A DNA stretch of 64,000 nucleotides from an uncultured Lachnospiraceae bacterium (GTDB lineage: Bacteria; Bacillota; Clostridia; Lachnospirales; Lachnospiraceae). Numbering within the stretch: the first letter of the stretch is position 1; the number at the start of each line of letters is the position of its first letter. Of the stretch, positions 9,273 through 18,535 are shown piece after piece. Under the pieces are notes generated by a model. It was not told the origin of the DNA and did no database searches. It saw only the letters and a program-made list of their open reading frames with translations. The stretch covers positions 40,517 through 104,516 of the forward strand of contig CANQPM010000014.1 in NCBI GenBank assembly GCA_947625775.1, written 5' to 3'. A program made the position numbers and the translations under genes.

Positions 9273-10006
9273 AAAGAGTGATGCTTACAGTAGCGTATGA
9301 CGGGACAAATTATCATGGCTGGCAGCTGCAGCCAAATGCTGTTACCGTAGAAGGCGTGTTAAATAAGGCGCTGAGTGCGCTTTTTGGCGAGGAGATAAAA
9401 GTTATAGGCGCGTCGCGCACTGATACAGGCGTTCACGCGCTTGGAAATATTGCCGTATTTGACACATCAGCGAAAATGCCTGCTGAAAAGATATCATATG
9501 CGTTGAACCAAAGGCTTCCCGAGGACATAAGGATACAGGCGTCAAAGGAAGTGGCTTCGGATTTTCATCCGCGCCGTCAGGACAGCAGAAAGACATATGA
9601 ATATAAAATACTGAACACGGAATTCCCGATACCGACATACCGCCTGTACTCGCACTTTACATATGTGCCGCTTGACGTGGAAAAAATGAATGAGGCGGCG
9701 CAGTATTTTAAGGGCGAGCATGATTTCAAGAGCTTTTGCAGCGCGGATTCTGCGGCGGATACGACAGTAAGGACTATTTATGACATAAGTGTCAAAAAAA
9801 GCGGAGACATGATTGCGGTACGCGTGACAGGCAGCGGTTTTTTGTACAATATGGTAAGGATAATCGCAGGCACTCTTATAGAGGTAGGGAGAGGCAATAT
9901 GCAGGCATCTCAAATCCCCGAAATCATTGAGGCGCGCGAACGCTCCAAGGCAGGACCGACAGCGCCTGCGTGTGGGCTTACGCTTGTTTCATATGAATAT
10001 CCGTGA
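9269..10006 (+). CDS. truA: tRNA pseudouridine(38-40) synthase
   Basis: 245 residues, full length. The catalytic Asp lies in SRTDTGVHA (about 52-60), with YDGTNYHGWQLQP at the N-terminus and GSGFLYNMVRIIAGTLIEVG near the C-terminus. It modifies the anticodon stem-loop. The start overlaps the ecfT stop. The ecfT-truA-rplM-rpsI order is conserved in Firmicutes. Confidence 0.97.
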   Translation: MKRVMLTVAYDGTNYHGWQLQPNAVTVEGVLNKALSALFGEEIKVIGASRTDTGVHALGNIAVFDTSAKMPAEKISYALNQRLPEDIRIQASKEVASDFHPRRQDSRKTYEYKILNTEFPIPTYRLYSHFTYVPLDVEKMNEAAQYFKGEHDFKSFCSADSAADTTVRTIYDISVKKSGDMIAVRVTGSGFLYNMVRIIAGTLIEVGRGNMQASQIPEIIEARERSKAGPTAPACGLTLVSYEYP

Positions 10007-10087
10007 ATATCCGCAGTAAATCGGCAAAATCAGCTGTGGCAGGACTGGAAAAAATCTGCAAAAATCCAAAAAATGCGGAAAAAGGTG

Positions 10088-10116
10088 TTGACACGCTCGG
10101 CGCCGTATAATATAAT
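10088..10116 (+). promoter_or_regulatory. Promoter of rplM-rpsI
   Basis: TTGACA (10088-10093), 17-bp spacer, TATAAT (10111-10116): consensus at both boxes. A transcription start near 10123 would give a leader of about 177 nt before rplM. Confidence 0.88.
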
Positions 10117-10122
10117 AATTCA

Positions 10123-10299
10123 ATGTGGCGGTATGTGGTTTGGCAATATCAAAGCCCCGATATTTTCAAGCGCATACGCCTATGTATCTAGGTGACTCGT
10201 GGACTGGCAGGGTACGGCCGGACATTCCGTATCGGAGCGGTTCAATCGGGAATATCCGTCAAAGGAGAGCCGACAGGCTTAATATATGGAGGTAACATA
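10123..10299 (+). promoter_or_regulatory. Probable L13-type ribosomal leader RNA
   Basis: A long leader between a strong promoter and rplM, GC-richer than surrounding intergenic DNA and holding several short inverted repeats. Low-GC Gram-positive bacteria have a known L13 leader that autoregulates rplM-rpsI, and the position matches. I infer identity from place and promoter only; a covariance-model search would decide. Confidence 0.5.
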
Positions 10300-10728
10300 A
10301 TGAAGACATTTATGGCTAGTCCAGCTACGATTGATAGAAAATGGTATGTAGTAGACGCTGCAGGCATGACATTAGGGCGCTTGGCATCAGAGGTGGCAAG
10401 CATATTGAGAGGCAAGAATAAGCCTATATTTACGCCGCATATTGACACAGGCGATTATGTAATCGTTATCAACGCTGAGAAGGTTTCCGTAACAGGAAAG
10501 AAGCTCGACAAGAAGATATATTATCATCATTCTGACTACGTTGGCGGCATGAAGCAGACAACTTTGAGAGAAAAGCTTGACAAGAAGCCCGAGGAGGTTA
10601 TTGAGCTTGCTGTTAAGGGAATGCTTCCTAAGGGACCTTTAGGACGTGAAATGTACAGAAAGCTTTTTGTATATGCAGGACCAGAGCACAAGCATGCGGC
10701 TCAGAAGCCTGAGTTATTAACGTTTTAA
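10300..10728 (+). CDS. rplM: 50S ribosomal protein L13
   Basis: 142 residues beginning [20 protein letters not shown], with [18 protein letters not shown] and the family signature [24 protein letters not shown] at 10289-10293 sets the ATG at 10300; longer in-frame starts fall in the leader. Co-transcribed with rpsI. Confidence 0.97.
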   Translation: MKTFMASPATIDRKWYVVDAAGMTLGRLASEVASILRGKNKPIFTPHIDTGDYVIVINAEKVSVTGKKLDKKIYYHHSDYVGGMKQTTLREKLDKKPEEVIELAVKGMLPKGPLGREMYRKLFVYAGPEHKHAAQKPELLTF

Positions 10729-10760
10729 TTAAAGGGGACAAATAAAGGAGGAAAATTAAA

Positions 10761-11165
10761 ATGGCAAAGGCAGCAAATGCTTCAAGATATTATGGTACAG
10801 GCAGAAGAAAGACATCTGTCGCTAGAGTATATTTAACACCAGGTACAGGCAATGTTACAATCAATAAGAGAAACATTGACGATTATTTCGGGCTTGAGAC
10901 TTTAAAGGTTATAGTTCGCCAGCCCTTGGTTGCTACAGACACGGTTGATAAGTTTGATGTGCTTGTAAACGTATATGGCGGCGGCTACACAGGTCAGGCA
11001 GGCGCTATAAGGCACGGCATTTCAAGAGCTTTACTGCAGGCAGACGCAGACTACAGACCTGTTCTTAAAAAGGAAGGTTTCCTGACGCGCGATCCTCGTA
11101 TGAAGGAGCGTAAGAAATACGGTCTCAAAGCTGCGCGTAGGGCTCCTCAGTTCAGTAAGAGATAG
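10761..11165 (+). CDS. rpsI: 30S ribosomal protein S9
   Basis: 134 residues with [36 protein letters not shown] and the basic tail ending [14 protein letters not shown], whose terminal Arg reaches the P-site tRNA. AAAGGAGG upstream. Last gene of the rplM operon. Confidence 0.98.
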   Translation: MAKAANASRYYGTGRRKTSVARVYLTPGTGNVTINKRNIDDYFGLETLKVIVRQPLVATDTVDKFDVLVNVYGGGYTGQAGAIRHGISRALLQADADYRPVLKKEGFLTRDPRMKERKKYGLKAARRAPQFSKR

Positions 11166-11200
11166 TTCCGCATACAACAATACAATATGCAAATATACAG

Positions 11201-11236
11201 AACCCTTGGAAATCCAGTATTTCCAAGGGTTTCTTT
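11201..11236 (+). terminator. Intrinsic terminator after rpsI
   Basis: AACCCTTGGAAAT (11201-11213) pairs with 11219-11231, and the sequence then runs into TTTCTTT. Confidence 0.9.
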
Positions 11237-11481
11237 ATGTTTAAATTCCCGAAATTTTGCTAAAGAGCATATGATTTTGGAACGCAGCGCACAGGCAGCA
11301 TATAAATTCCAGTATATAAATTCAGATTAAAAACTTGTGTCTTGCATGAGACTTTTGTATAATAAACTTAACATGTAAAAAGGCAACAACATTCTTTTAT
11401 GAATTGGACAGCTTAGCGGGAAATAATTGATATATCAAAAATTATTAATATATAAAATTAAGAATATAAGAGGTATAATCC
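11237..11481 (+). other. Gap before the oxidoreductase gene
   Basis: The 315 bp between rpsI and the next gene hold the rpsI terminator, the promoter at 11335-11363 and an AT-rich leader of about 110 nt. No small gene or strong secondary structure is seen in the rest. Confidence 0.5.
11335..11363 (+). promoter_or_regulatory. Promoter of the Gfo/Idh/MocA gene
   Basis: TTGTGT (11335-11340), 17-bp spacer, TATAAT (11358-11363), about 120 bp before the start codon. Confidence 0.6.
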
Positions 11482-12621
11482 ATGCAAAAAGTAAGACTCG
11501 CCCTAATCGGCGTAGGGGTTATGGGAAAAAAGTACGCTGAAATGATAACAAACGGCGCAGCGCCGAATATGACTCTCACGGCAGTGGTAATACGCCGCCC
11601 TGAACAGCAGGAGTGGGGCAGAGCACTCACAAACACAGACGGCACGCACCCCATTATCTATCCCTCCACAGACGCACTATTTGACAATCCCGACCAATAC
11701 GACGCAGTCCTTATAGTCACGCCGCACAAGCTTCACCCCGAGCAGGCAAAGCGCGCGTTTATGCTTGGCAAGCATGTTATGTGCGACAAGCCCGCGGGCG
11801 CGACTATAGCCCAGGCGATGGAGATGTCGCGCGATGCCGCAAATGCAGGCAGAATATACGCGATGATGTTCCACCAAAGACTCTACCCAAAATACCAAAA
11901 AATAAAGCAAATCTTAGAAAACAGAGAGCTTGGCAGATTAAGCCGCATTATGCTTGTAAATTCAAGATATTTCCGCACGGCGCATTATCACGCGTCGGGA
12001 AGCTGGCGCAGCAGCTGGAACGGTGAGGGCGGCGGAGCGCTCATAAACCAGGGGCAGCATATACTTGACATATGGCAGTGGCTTTTCGGAATGCCCGACA
12101 GGCTCTACGCCGACATACCCTTTGGAAAATACAACAGCTTTCAGGTAGACGACGAAGCGACGATACAGATGCGCTATCCCGACAATCTCACGGCAGTGTT
12201 TATGCTCACTACAGGGGAGGCAGTCTGGGAGGAGAGGCTTGAAATCATAGGCACAAAGGGAAAGCTGCTGCTTGAAGACGACACGCTCCACATATGGCGC
12301 TACAGCGAGGATTCATCACAATACATAGCCACGCGCAAGGTAACGTCACGCGAGGAGCTTACAGTCACAGAGGAAACAATCCAATTTGATAAGTCTGCGG
12401 AGCCATATCCGCAGATGCTTGAAAACTTTGCAGACGCCGTAATAAAAAACGACAGCAGCCTGCTTATCGCCAAGGGAGAAAATGCGGTAAATCCGCTTAT
12501 GCTCACCAATGCGGCGTATTATTCCGCATGGAAGGGCGAAACAGTTTCGCTGCCGCTTTCAGCGCAGGAGTATGAGGCAGAGCTGGAAAAGCATTGCCGT
12601 GACGAGCTTACCTCATGTTAA
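11482..12621 (+). CDS. Gfo/Idh/MocA family oxidoreductase
   Basis: 379 residues. The N-terminal Rossmann fold has GVGVMGKKYA, and the conserved DKPAG at about residues 98-102 corresponds to the family's EKP motif with the catalytic Lys. The C-terminal substrate domain has GGALINQGQHILDIWQWLFG, where the HxxD pair sits in the active site. The family oxidises or reduces sugars, inositols and related compounds with NAD(P); the substrate here is not predictable. It stands alone, convergent with and overlapping the GGDEF gene by 14 bp. Confidence 0.85.
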   Translation: MQKVRLALIGVGVMGKKYAEMITNGAAPNMTLTAVVIRRPEQQEWGRALTNTDGTHPIIYPSTDALFDNPDQYDAVLIVTPHKLHPEQAKRAFMLGKHVMCDKPAGATIAQAMEMSRDAANAGRIYAMMFHQRLYPKYQKIKQILENRELGRLSRIMLVNSRYFRTAHYHASGSWRSSWNGEGGGALINQGQHILDIWQWLFGMPDRLYADIPFGKYNSFQVDDEATIQMRYPDNLTAVFMLTTGEAVWEERLEIIGTKGKLLLEDDTLHIWRYSEDSSQYIATRKVTSREELTVTEETIQFDKSAEPYPQMLENFADAVIKNDSSLLIAKGENAVNPLMLTNAAYYSAWKGETVSLPLSAQEYEAELEKHCRDELTSC

Positions 12622-14311
12622 GTTCGGGATGCCTTTTCTTTAATTCCACCTTGCGCGAATACATAAATTTGTCAGCGCGCTTCATGGTGTCCCTCAGGGT
12701 GTAGTCGAGCTTGCCGTCAAATGGCGCATAGCCTGCCGATATTTCCATATGGATATCGTGCCCTGGCACTATAAGCTCCTCAATGCGCTTTTCAGCCGTG
12801 TTGCGCAGCTCCAGAAATTTTTCATATTCAAGGTTGTTGGCAATCACGCAGAATTCGTCGCCTCCAATGCGGTACACATTGCCGCATTGCGAGTAGACGT
12901 CTGATATAATCTCGCTCGCCACAATAATATAGTAATCACCCATATCATGGCCAAGCACGTCATTAAAATATTTAAGGTTGTTTAGGTCAAGCACAATTAT
13001 TCCCTTTTTAGCCCACTGTCTTTGTGTCCCCTTCATAATATCCATCTCAAAGGTCGCGCGGTTGCGCACCTTCGTCATAGGATCGATGGCAGCCTCCTCC
13101 TTAATCTGCTCCGCTTCAAAGCCCATCTGCACGATTGATACGAAATCAAGGAAAAGAGTTATGGAAATTGTCATTATGTAAAAAATATCACCCAGACGGC
13201 AGAATTTTGCAATATCAGGCGAATTTACAAGATAATAGCGCATAAGGTCGATAAGCGAGGTCACAATAATCGCAAGGGTGCATATAATCTGGGCTATATA
13301 TGCGTTGCGCTTTTTGGCAGGTAGCACTACCATTTCAGATTCACGCAGCTTCTCGCGCAGGGAAGCGATGCTTATCAGTGCGGCATACACGCCGCCGCTC
13401 AGCAAAATGCCATGCGTAACAAAAACAGTGCTTGCAAAGTCCACACCGCACTTAAACTGCAAAATGCCCGTTATCCAAAATTCCGCAATCTCCGCAGCCG
13501 TCAAAATCTTTAGAAATCTGCTACGCCCATTGTGGAAGGTCACATTTATAAACTGCAGAAAGGAAACCGTGGCAAGCTTCAGGCAAAGGTATGAAAGCTG
13601 GCTGAAAAGCAGCAGGTGCGTAAAGAAAAGCGAGTAGACATTTGTTTCTATTGAGCTCCATATGCCCCTGAAAAGCGCAAAAAGCGCAAGCCATTTAAGC
13701 CCTAAAACAAACTGCTGGTTTTTGCGGTACAATATGCAGAAAATGCCAAGCCCCAAGCCCATCACTACAGTGACAAAGCTTATCAGTATCTGCACAGCCT
13801 CAATTTTCAGGTAATGAGCCGCGATGCCGTGCTGGGAGCCGTAGTAAAATTCTGGTATTGCGACACGCCCCTCCGAGTAACATTCATATACCTGTATCGT
13901 GAGAGTTTTGCCATTGTATTCGTCGAATAAGGGTATGAAATTCCACTTGTTTCCTGGTGTAGAGCTTAAAACGCCCTCGCCAGGCACAAAGCTGTAAATA
14001 AGCTCATTTTCAATATACACCTTTATCTGCTGCTGAAATGAAAAAAATCCGATATAATCCCCGTCTTTGGCGTCTGCGATGGTACGGCTTATCAGCGCCG
14101 AGTGTCCGCTGTCGGTATATAAAAAATCGGGAAGCGAATCGTAAAATAAGACAGATGATGACGTGGATATAGTCCAGCCATGCCTGTATGGCTCGCAGTC
14201 GTTTATGCGCTGAACCGTGGAAAGGCTCGCGTCAGGCAGATATCTCAGGCTGACATAAGCGAACAGAATCACGGCCAGAATCTGGATATAAATAATTTTA
14301 GGTTTGTTCAT
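12608..14311 (-). CDS. Membrane diguanylate cyclase, 7TM-GGDEF
   Basis: 567 residues. An N-terminal hydrophobic segment is followed by an extracellular region of about 150-180 residues resembling the 7TMR-DISM sensing domain, then about seven transmembrane segments and a C-terminal GGDEF domain. The intact GGDEF is at 483-487 in NVYRIGGDEFCVIANN, so cyclic di-GMP synthesis from two GTP is likely. The start at 14311 is set by GGGGGA at 14321-14326 on the minus strand; 51 further in-frame codons upstream lack a site and are unlike the family. No EAL domain or partner is nearby. Confidence 0.85.
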   Translation of the reverse strand: MNKPKIIYIQILAVILFAYVSLRYLPDASLSTVQRINDCEPYRHGWTISTSSSVLFYDSLPDFLYTDSGHSALISRTIADAKDGDYIGFFSFQQQIKVYIENELIYSFVPGEGVLSSTPGNKWNFIPLFDEYNGKTLTIQVYECYSEGRVAIPEFYYGSQHGIAAHYLKIEAVQILISFVTVVMGLGLGIFCILYRKNQQFVLGLKWLALFALFRGIWSSIETNVYSLFFTHLLLFSQLSYLCLKLATVSFLQFINVTFHNGRSRFLKILTAAEIAEFWITGILQFKCGVDFASTVFVTHGILLSGGVYAALISIASLREKLRESEMVVLPAKKRNAYIAQIICTLAIIVTSLIDLMRYYLVNSPDIAKFCRLGDIFYIMTISITLFLDFVSIVQMGFEAEQIKEEAAIDPMTKVRNRATFEMDIMKGTQRQWAKKGIIVLDLNNLKYFNDVLGHDMGDYYIIVASEIISDVYSQCGNVYRIGGDEFCVIANNLEYEKFLELRNTAEKRIEELIVPGHDIHMEISAGYAPFDGKLDYTLRDTMKRADKFMYSRKVELKKRHPELNMR

Positions 14312-14643
14312 AATACAATTCCCCCATATCAGTACGGCAGCGCTCTTTTGCCTCCCCAAGCCTGTACAGCGCCAGACAGCCGCAGAAATTTCATTTACAC
14401 ATATGTACAATATATTTAAGCCAGTGCCGCCAAGACATAAACAATCAGGCATAGCGGTAAGCATATCAGCGAAATATATGTCAACAACAATTATAGTATA
14501 AATTTACGTATTTAACAACAGCAAAAGTTTGTAAGCGCGGATTTAGGTATAGATGTTTGGAAAAAATTGCTTTATAATATATTAAAAACAGCCATAAAAA
14601 CACAGGCTAAGCTCACAGATGCATTAAGAATGGAGGAATTTTT
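14312..14643. other. Divergent intergenic region between GGDEF and SDR genes
   Basis: 332 bp. It contains the leftward promoter at 14490-14518 and its leader. On the other side is an AT-rich stretch with TATAAT at about 14572-14577 that may serve the SDR gene, but its -35 box is poor. No gene is seen. Confidence 0.5.
14490..14518 (-). promoter_or_regulatory. Promoter of the GGDEF gene
   Basis: On the minus strand TTGTTA (14518-14513), 17-bp spacer, TATAAT (14495-14490). It gives a leader of about 170 nt before the start at 14311. Confidence 0.65.
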
Positions 14644-15387
14644 GTGGAAAAAAGTAATTCTGTCAGGAAAAAAGCCCTCATAACAGGCGCTTCGCGGGGC
14701 ATAGGTCGGGCAATCGCGTGCGAGCTGGCATCGGCGGGCTATGATTTATATTTGACCTGCCATAAAAATATACGCCAGCTGGAGGAGGTGTCACGCGGGC
14801 TTGCGTCGAAGTATGAAATTTTATGCCGCTGTTTTGCTTTTCCCATATATATGGAAGAAAACGTGCTTGAAATGTTTTCGGAGATACAGCGGCTTGATGT
14901 GCTGGTAAATAACGCGGGCATTTCATATATCGGACTTATGACAGATATGTCATATTCTGAATGGAACGAGGTCATAAACACAAATTTGAACGCCTGCTTT
15001 TTGACAAGCAGGGAAGCCGCCAAAAGAATGATACGGCAGAAAAGCGGCAAAATAATAAATATATCTTCTGTCTGGGGAAGCGCGGGCGCGTCGATGGAGG
15101 TCGCTTACTCGGCGTCAAAGGGCGGCTTAAACGCGATGACGCGCGCGCTTGCAAAGGAGCTTGGACCAAGCAATATACAGGTCAATGCCATAGCCTGCGG
15201 GGTGATTGACACAGATATGAACAAATGCTTTAGCGAAGAGGAAATGAATGACCTGATAGCGGAGATACCCGCGGATCGAATTGGAAAGCCTGATGAGGTC
15301 GCAAAGCTTGTGCGTTTGCTCTGCGAAGGAAACGACTATCTGACGGGGCAGGTTATTGCGTTGGATGGGGGCTGGATAAAACATTAA
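14644..15387 (+). CDS. SDR-family oxidoreductase, FabG-like
   Basis: 247 residues, a classical short-chain dehydrogenase. It has TGASRGIGRAIA for cofactor binding, NNAG, the catalytic Ser in INISSVWGSAG, Y155 and K159 in AYSASKGG, and a C-terminal GQVIALDGGW. The sequence is close to 3-oxoacyl-ACP reductases, but the gene is alone and not with fatty acid synthesis genes, so another carbonyl substrate is possible. GTG start preceded by TGGAGGAAT. It is followed by a two-hairpin terminator module. Confidence 0.8.
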   Translation: MEKSNSVRKKALITGASRGIGRAIACELASAGYDLYLTCHKNIRQLEEVSRGLASKYEILCRCFAFPIYMEENVLEMFSEIQRLDVLVNNAGISYIGLMTDMSYSEWNEVINTNLNACFLTSREAAKRMIRQKSGKIINISSVWGSAGASMEVAYSASKGGLNAMTRALAKELGPSNIQVNAIACGVIDTDMNKCFSEEEMNDLIAEIPADRIGKPDEVAKLVRLLCEGNDYLTGQVIALDGGWIKH

Positions 15388-15463
15388 GGAACTCTAAGGC
15401 AGCAAAGAACGCTGCCTAAGACTTCCTAAATGTTTAGAAAAATGCCTAAGGGCGGGCATTTTT
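15387..15463 (+). terminator. Two-hairpin terminator module after SDR gene
   Basis: First hairpin: AGGAA (15387-15391) with TTCCT (15423-15427), enclosing GGCAGC/GCTGCC (15398-15403 with 15411-15416). Second: AAAAATGCC (15438-15446) with GGCATTTTT (15455-15463). The linker TGTTTAGAAAAA is shared with the module between thl and crt. Confidence 0.8.
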
Positions 15464-15513
15464 CGGATATAGTTGTTTAATATTAATGTTGATATGAGCG
15501 AGGAGGATTAATT

Positions 15514-16434
15514 ATGTACGATGTTTTGATTTTGGGAGCGGGGCCTGCGGGGCTGGGAGCGGCGATTTACGGGATAAGGGCGGGCTTTAAGCTTGCGGTG
15601 ATTGACCAGAGCCCTGTGAGCGGAGGGCAGGTGCTTAATACTTATGAGGTGGATAATTATCTGGGACTTCCTATGATAAGCGGCGGGGATATATCTGATA
15701 AGTTCAGGGAGCACGCTGATAAGCTGGGGGTGGAATTTATTACGGCTCAGGTGACGGGGATAGAGACTGGCAAAGAGCCTGAAAATATAAAGACTGTAAA
15801 AACTGATAATGGGGATTATGAGGCGAAGGCATTGATTCTTGCCACGGGAGCGGAGCATATGCATCTGGGAGTAAAGGGGGAAAATGAGCTTTCGGGTATG
15901 GGGGTTTCGTATTGCGCTACCTGCGACGGCGCTTTTTTCAGGAAACGGACAGTGGCTGTTGTCGGAGGCGGAGATGTGGCGGTTGAGGACGCGATATTTC
16001 TTGCGGGGATATGCAGGAGGGTATATCTCATTCACAGAAGGGACAAGCTGCGCGCGGCGGATATTTTGCAGAAAAAGCTTATGTCGCTTGAAAATGTTGA
16101 GATAATATGGGACAGCGAGGTAAAGGAAATAAAGGGCAGCGACGTTGTAGAGGGCGTGGAGCTTTTTAACAAAAAAAGCAATGAGTGCAGCAGCCTTGAG
16201 GTAAACGGAGTGTTCATTGCGGTGGGCGTAAAGCCTGTTACCGAGATGTTTAAAGGGCTTGTCGAAATGAACGAGGGCGGATATATCATTGCGGGGGAGG
16301 ACTGCTGCACGTCAGCGGAAGGGATATACGTGGCGGGCGATATCCGCAAAAAGCCGATGCGCCAAATTATAACCGCAGTTGCCGACGGGGCAAATGCGAT
16401 AAATTCATTGCAAAACGCGCTTATGCGGGGCTGA
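15514..16434 (+). CDS. Thioredoxin reductase-like flavoprotein
   Basis: 306 residues, full length for low-molecular-weight thioredoxin reductase. The FAD-binding GAGPAGLGAAIYG is at 8-20, the redox pair C134/C137 in CATCDGAFF, the NAD(P)-binding GGGDVAVEDA near 153, and the C-terminal FAD motif GIYVAGDIR. The usual bacterial pair is CAVC or CATC, so the active site is intact. It would reduce thioredoxin with NAD(P)H, but no trx gene is adjacent. Calling it trxB is reasonable, though some Clostridia have ferredoxin-dependent or other paralogues. Confidence 0.82.
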   Translation: MYDVLILGAGPAGLGAAIYGIRAGFKLAVIDQSPVSGGQVLNTYEVDNYLGLPMISGGDISDKFREHADKLGVEFITAQVTGIETGKEPENIKTVKTDNGDYEAKALILATGAEHMHLGVKGENELSGMGVSYCATCDGAFFRKRTVAVVGGGDVAVEDAIFLAGICRRVYLIHRRDKLRAADILQKKLMSLENVEIIWDSEVKEIKGSDVVEGVELFNKKSNECSSLEVNGVFIAVGVKPVTEMFKGLVEMNEGGYIIAGEDCCTSAEGIYVAGDIRKKPMRQIITAVADGANAINSLQNALMRG

Positions 16435-16525
16435 AGGCGGGTGTTAGTGGGAAAGCGCCAAAAAACTGTGGAAATATAAGATGAAAATTTGTAAATAATG
16501 CCAAATACCGAAAATGAATATAAAC

Positions 16526-16554
16526 TTGACATTTATGCCGAAATATGTTAATTT
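16526..16554 (+). promoter_or_regulatory. Promoter of the SH3/NlpC gene
   Basis: TTGACA (16526-16531), 17-bp spacer, TAATTT (16549-16554). The leader of about 95 nt is AT-rich with no clear structure. Confidence 0.7.
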
Positions 16555-16654
16555 AATTCAAGGACGTAATAATTTTGTAACAATTAGACTTAAAATTGAA
16601 ATATTTATAAAACTATGATGTAATAATTTGGAGTTACGTTTGGAGGATTAAGTA

Positions 16655-18100
16655 ATGAACAAGTTCGGCATACGACTTGTGGCGGGTGCTCTTGTGGGTG
16701 CGGTTGCAGTCGGCGGATATCAGATGACTCTTGAAGCAAAGCTCAACCGCACATCAAATGTTCCAGCTGCGGGAGTTGCCGTAGTGCTTGATAATGGCAG
16801 CACGATCGAGGATTTGCAGGCGGAGGTTGTGGACAACATAGCTTACCTTGAAAGCGTGTCAGGAATAAAACCGAATACAGTGATTATTTCCGAGCAGGTA
16901 GCTCTTTCGGAAAACGGGCTTGACGGGATAGTCAAAGACAACAGCAGGGATACAACTGATTCTAAGCTGGACAGGGAGACGGAGGATGAAGCCTCCGATG
17001 AGGAAATCAGCGAAGAACCGAGAACAAGCGTAGGCTTTTCGGCGCTTGACATTTATGAGGATTACGACATAGATGCCAAGGCAGATAAGACTGGGAAAAC
17101 ATCAACAGCCGAGGAAAATGATGAAGAAAAGGAAGAAGACGAACAGGACTTTTCAAATCTTGTAATCGCGCAGGTAAACAATTACGTAAACGTGAGAAGC
17201 CTGCCAAGCGAGGAGGGCGAGATTGTCGGTAAGCTCTATGACAAATCAGTCGGCGAGTTTATAGAGGAAGAAAACGGCTGGTACAAGATTACATCAGGGA
17301 AATGCACAGGATACGTAAAAGGTGAATACTGCGTGACAGGCAAGGAGGCTGAAAAGCTTGCTAAGGAAGTAGGCACTACATATGCGGTAGTAAACACCAC
17401 CACATTAAAGGTTAGAAAAGAAGCAGGGACAGACGCTTCAGTGCTTGGGCTGGTGCCTATGGGCGAGGAGCTTATAGTAGTCAGCGAGCTTGACGGCTGG
17501 GTACAGATATCCATTGAAGAAGGCGACGGATATGTTTCAAGAGATTATGTAAAGCTCAGGACAGATTTCGTACACGCCGAGTCAAAAGAGGAAGAAGAAG
17601 CAAGGCTTGCAAAGGAAGCCAAAGCGCGTGAGGAGGCAAGGGCGGCAGCCGCTGCAGCGCAGGCATCAAGGGCGGCTCAGCAGGCGCAGAAGCAGGAAAA
17701 AAATCAGGCAGTCATAGAGGCGGCGCAGAATACAGTGGCGGCATCGTCAGGAAGTGAGAGCGGAAAGGCGGTTATAGACTATGCTTTACAGTTTGTAGGC
17801 AATCCTTATGTATATGGCGGCTCAAGCCTTACAAACGGCACAGACTGTTCAGGCTTTGTAATGAGCGTCTACTCCAACTTTGGCGTAAGCCTTCCGCATT
17901 CGTCTACAGCGCTTAGAAGCCAGGGATATGATGTAGGAGGAGTTGCCAATGCGCAGCCGGGCGATATCATATGCTATTCAGGACACGTAGGCTTATATAT
18001 AGGAGACGGCAAGATAGTACACGCCAGCACAAGCAAGACAGGCATCATAGTTTCAAATGTAAGCTACAGAAATGTACTTTCAGTAAGAAGAATTTTCTAA
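16655..18100 (+). CDS. Secreted SH3-domain NlpC/P60 cell-wall hydrolase
   Basis: 481 residues. The N-terminal hydrophobic signal or anchor is at about 5-25. An acidic low-complexity region (about 85-170) is followed by two bacterial SH3 domains (about 170-230 and 245-305), each with the xVNVRxxPSxxGxxxG type pattern. An Ala/Gln/Glu-rich coiled linker (310-365) leads to the C-terminal NlpC/P60 domain, with catalytic C398 in NGTDCSGFV and H444 in SGHVGLYIG. It probably cleaves D-Glu-(diamino acid) bonds in peptidoglycan stem peptides at the cell surface, as in spore or separation hydrolases. Monocistronic between its own promoter and terminator. Confidence 0.92.
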   Translation: MNKFGIRLVAGALVGAVAVGGYQMTLEAKLNRTSNVPAAGVAVVLDNGSTIEDLQAEVVDNIAYLESVSGIKPNTVIISEQVALSENGLDGIVKDNSRDTTDSKLDRETEDEASDEEISEEPRTSVGFSALDIYEDYDIDAKADKTGKTSTAEENDEEKEEDEQDFSNLVIAQVNNYVNVRSLPSEEGEIVGKLYDKSVGEFIEEENGWYKITSGKCTGYVKGEYCVTGKEAEKLAKEVGTTYAVVNTTTLKVRKEAGTDASVLGLVPMGEELIVVSELDGWVQISIEEGDGYVSRDYVKLRTDFVHAESKEEEEARLAKEAKAREEARAAAAAAQASRAAQQAQKQEKNQAVIEAAQNTVAASSGSESGKAVIDYALQFVGNPYVYGGSSLTNGTDCSGFVMSVYSNFGVSLPHSSTALRSQGYDVGGVANAQPGDIICYSGHVGLYIGDGKIVHASTSKTGIIVSNVSYRNVLSVRRIF

Positions 18101-18116
18101 TAAAAACGTAATATTA

Positions 18117-18148
18117 AGACAGGCGGCATGCATTGCCGTCTGTTTTTT
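18117..18148 (+). terminator. Intrinsic terminator after the NlpC gene
   Basis: ACAGGCGGCA (18119-18128) pairs with TGCCGTCTGT (18134-18143, one G-T wobble) and is followed by six T. Confidence 0.9.
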
Positions 18149-18472
18149 GCATGCATTTGATGCATATTTGGTAAAAATGCACAATTGACAGATATTAAAC
18201 CGCTATGACACAAACGTCATTTTTTGCCAGTTTCACATTATATCCACAGAAAAAATTAAAAAAAGGCGCGTAAAATGGACTTATACACCGAGTTATCCAC
18301 AATATCCACAGGATTGAACACCCTTTCGTGTGGATTTGCGCGGCTGAAAATATACACAAATTTTAACAAAACGCAAGTTTTTTTGAAAATATCATTGACA
18401 AATTAAATGTCGGAAAATGAAATAAAACAAGGAAAAATTTTCAAAAAAATTAATTATAAACAACAAAAAATA
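18149..18472. other. Gene-free AT-rich region with a DnaA-box cluster
   Basis: One exact DnaA box TTATCCACA (18293-18301) with near matches ATATCCACA (18240-18248 and 18302-18310), TTATACACC (18281-18289), ATATACACA (18350-18358) and TGTGGATTT on the other strand (18329-18337). About 110 bp of A/T-rich DNA follows before the hpf promoter. The window lacks dnaA, dnaN and other origin genes, so this is more likely a regulatory or titration cluster than oriC. No coding region is seen. Confidence 0.6.
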
Positions 18473-18500
18473 TTGAAAAAATAGGCGTATATGGTATAAT
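18473..18500 (+). promoter_or_regulatory. Promoter of hpf
   Basis: TTGAAA (18473-18478), 16-bp spacer, TATAAT (18495-18500). The transcript would start about 28 nt before the ATG. Confidence 0.75.
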
Positions 18501-18535
18501 AATTATACAATTATTTACGAAGGGACGTGAGTGTA

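Noticed and set aside
16560..16654. Riboswitch in the leader of the NlpC/P60 gene
   Set aside because: The leader is short, AT-rich and without stable stems or known conserved motifs.
18149..18472. DnaA-box cluster as the chromosomal origin
   Set aside because: No dnaA, dnaN, rpmH, gidA or similar genes are nearby, and genes on both sides run the same way. An origin would normally sit among those genes with a change in gene direction.
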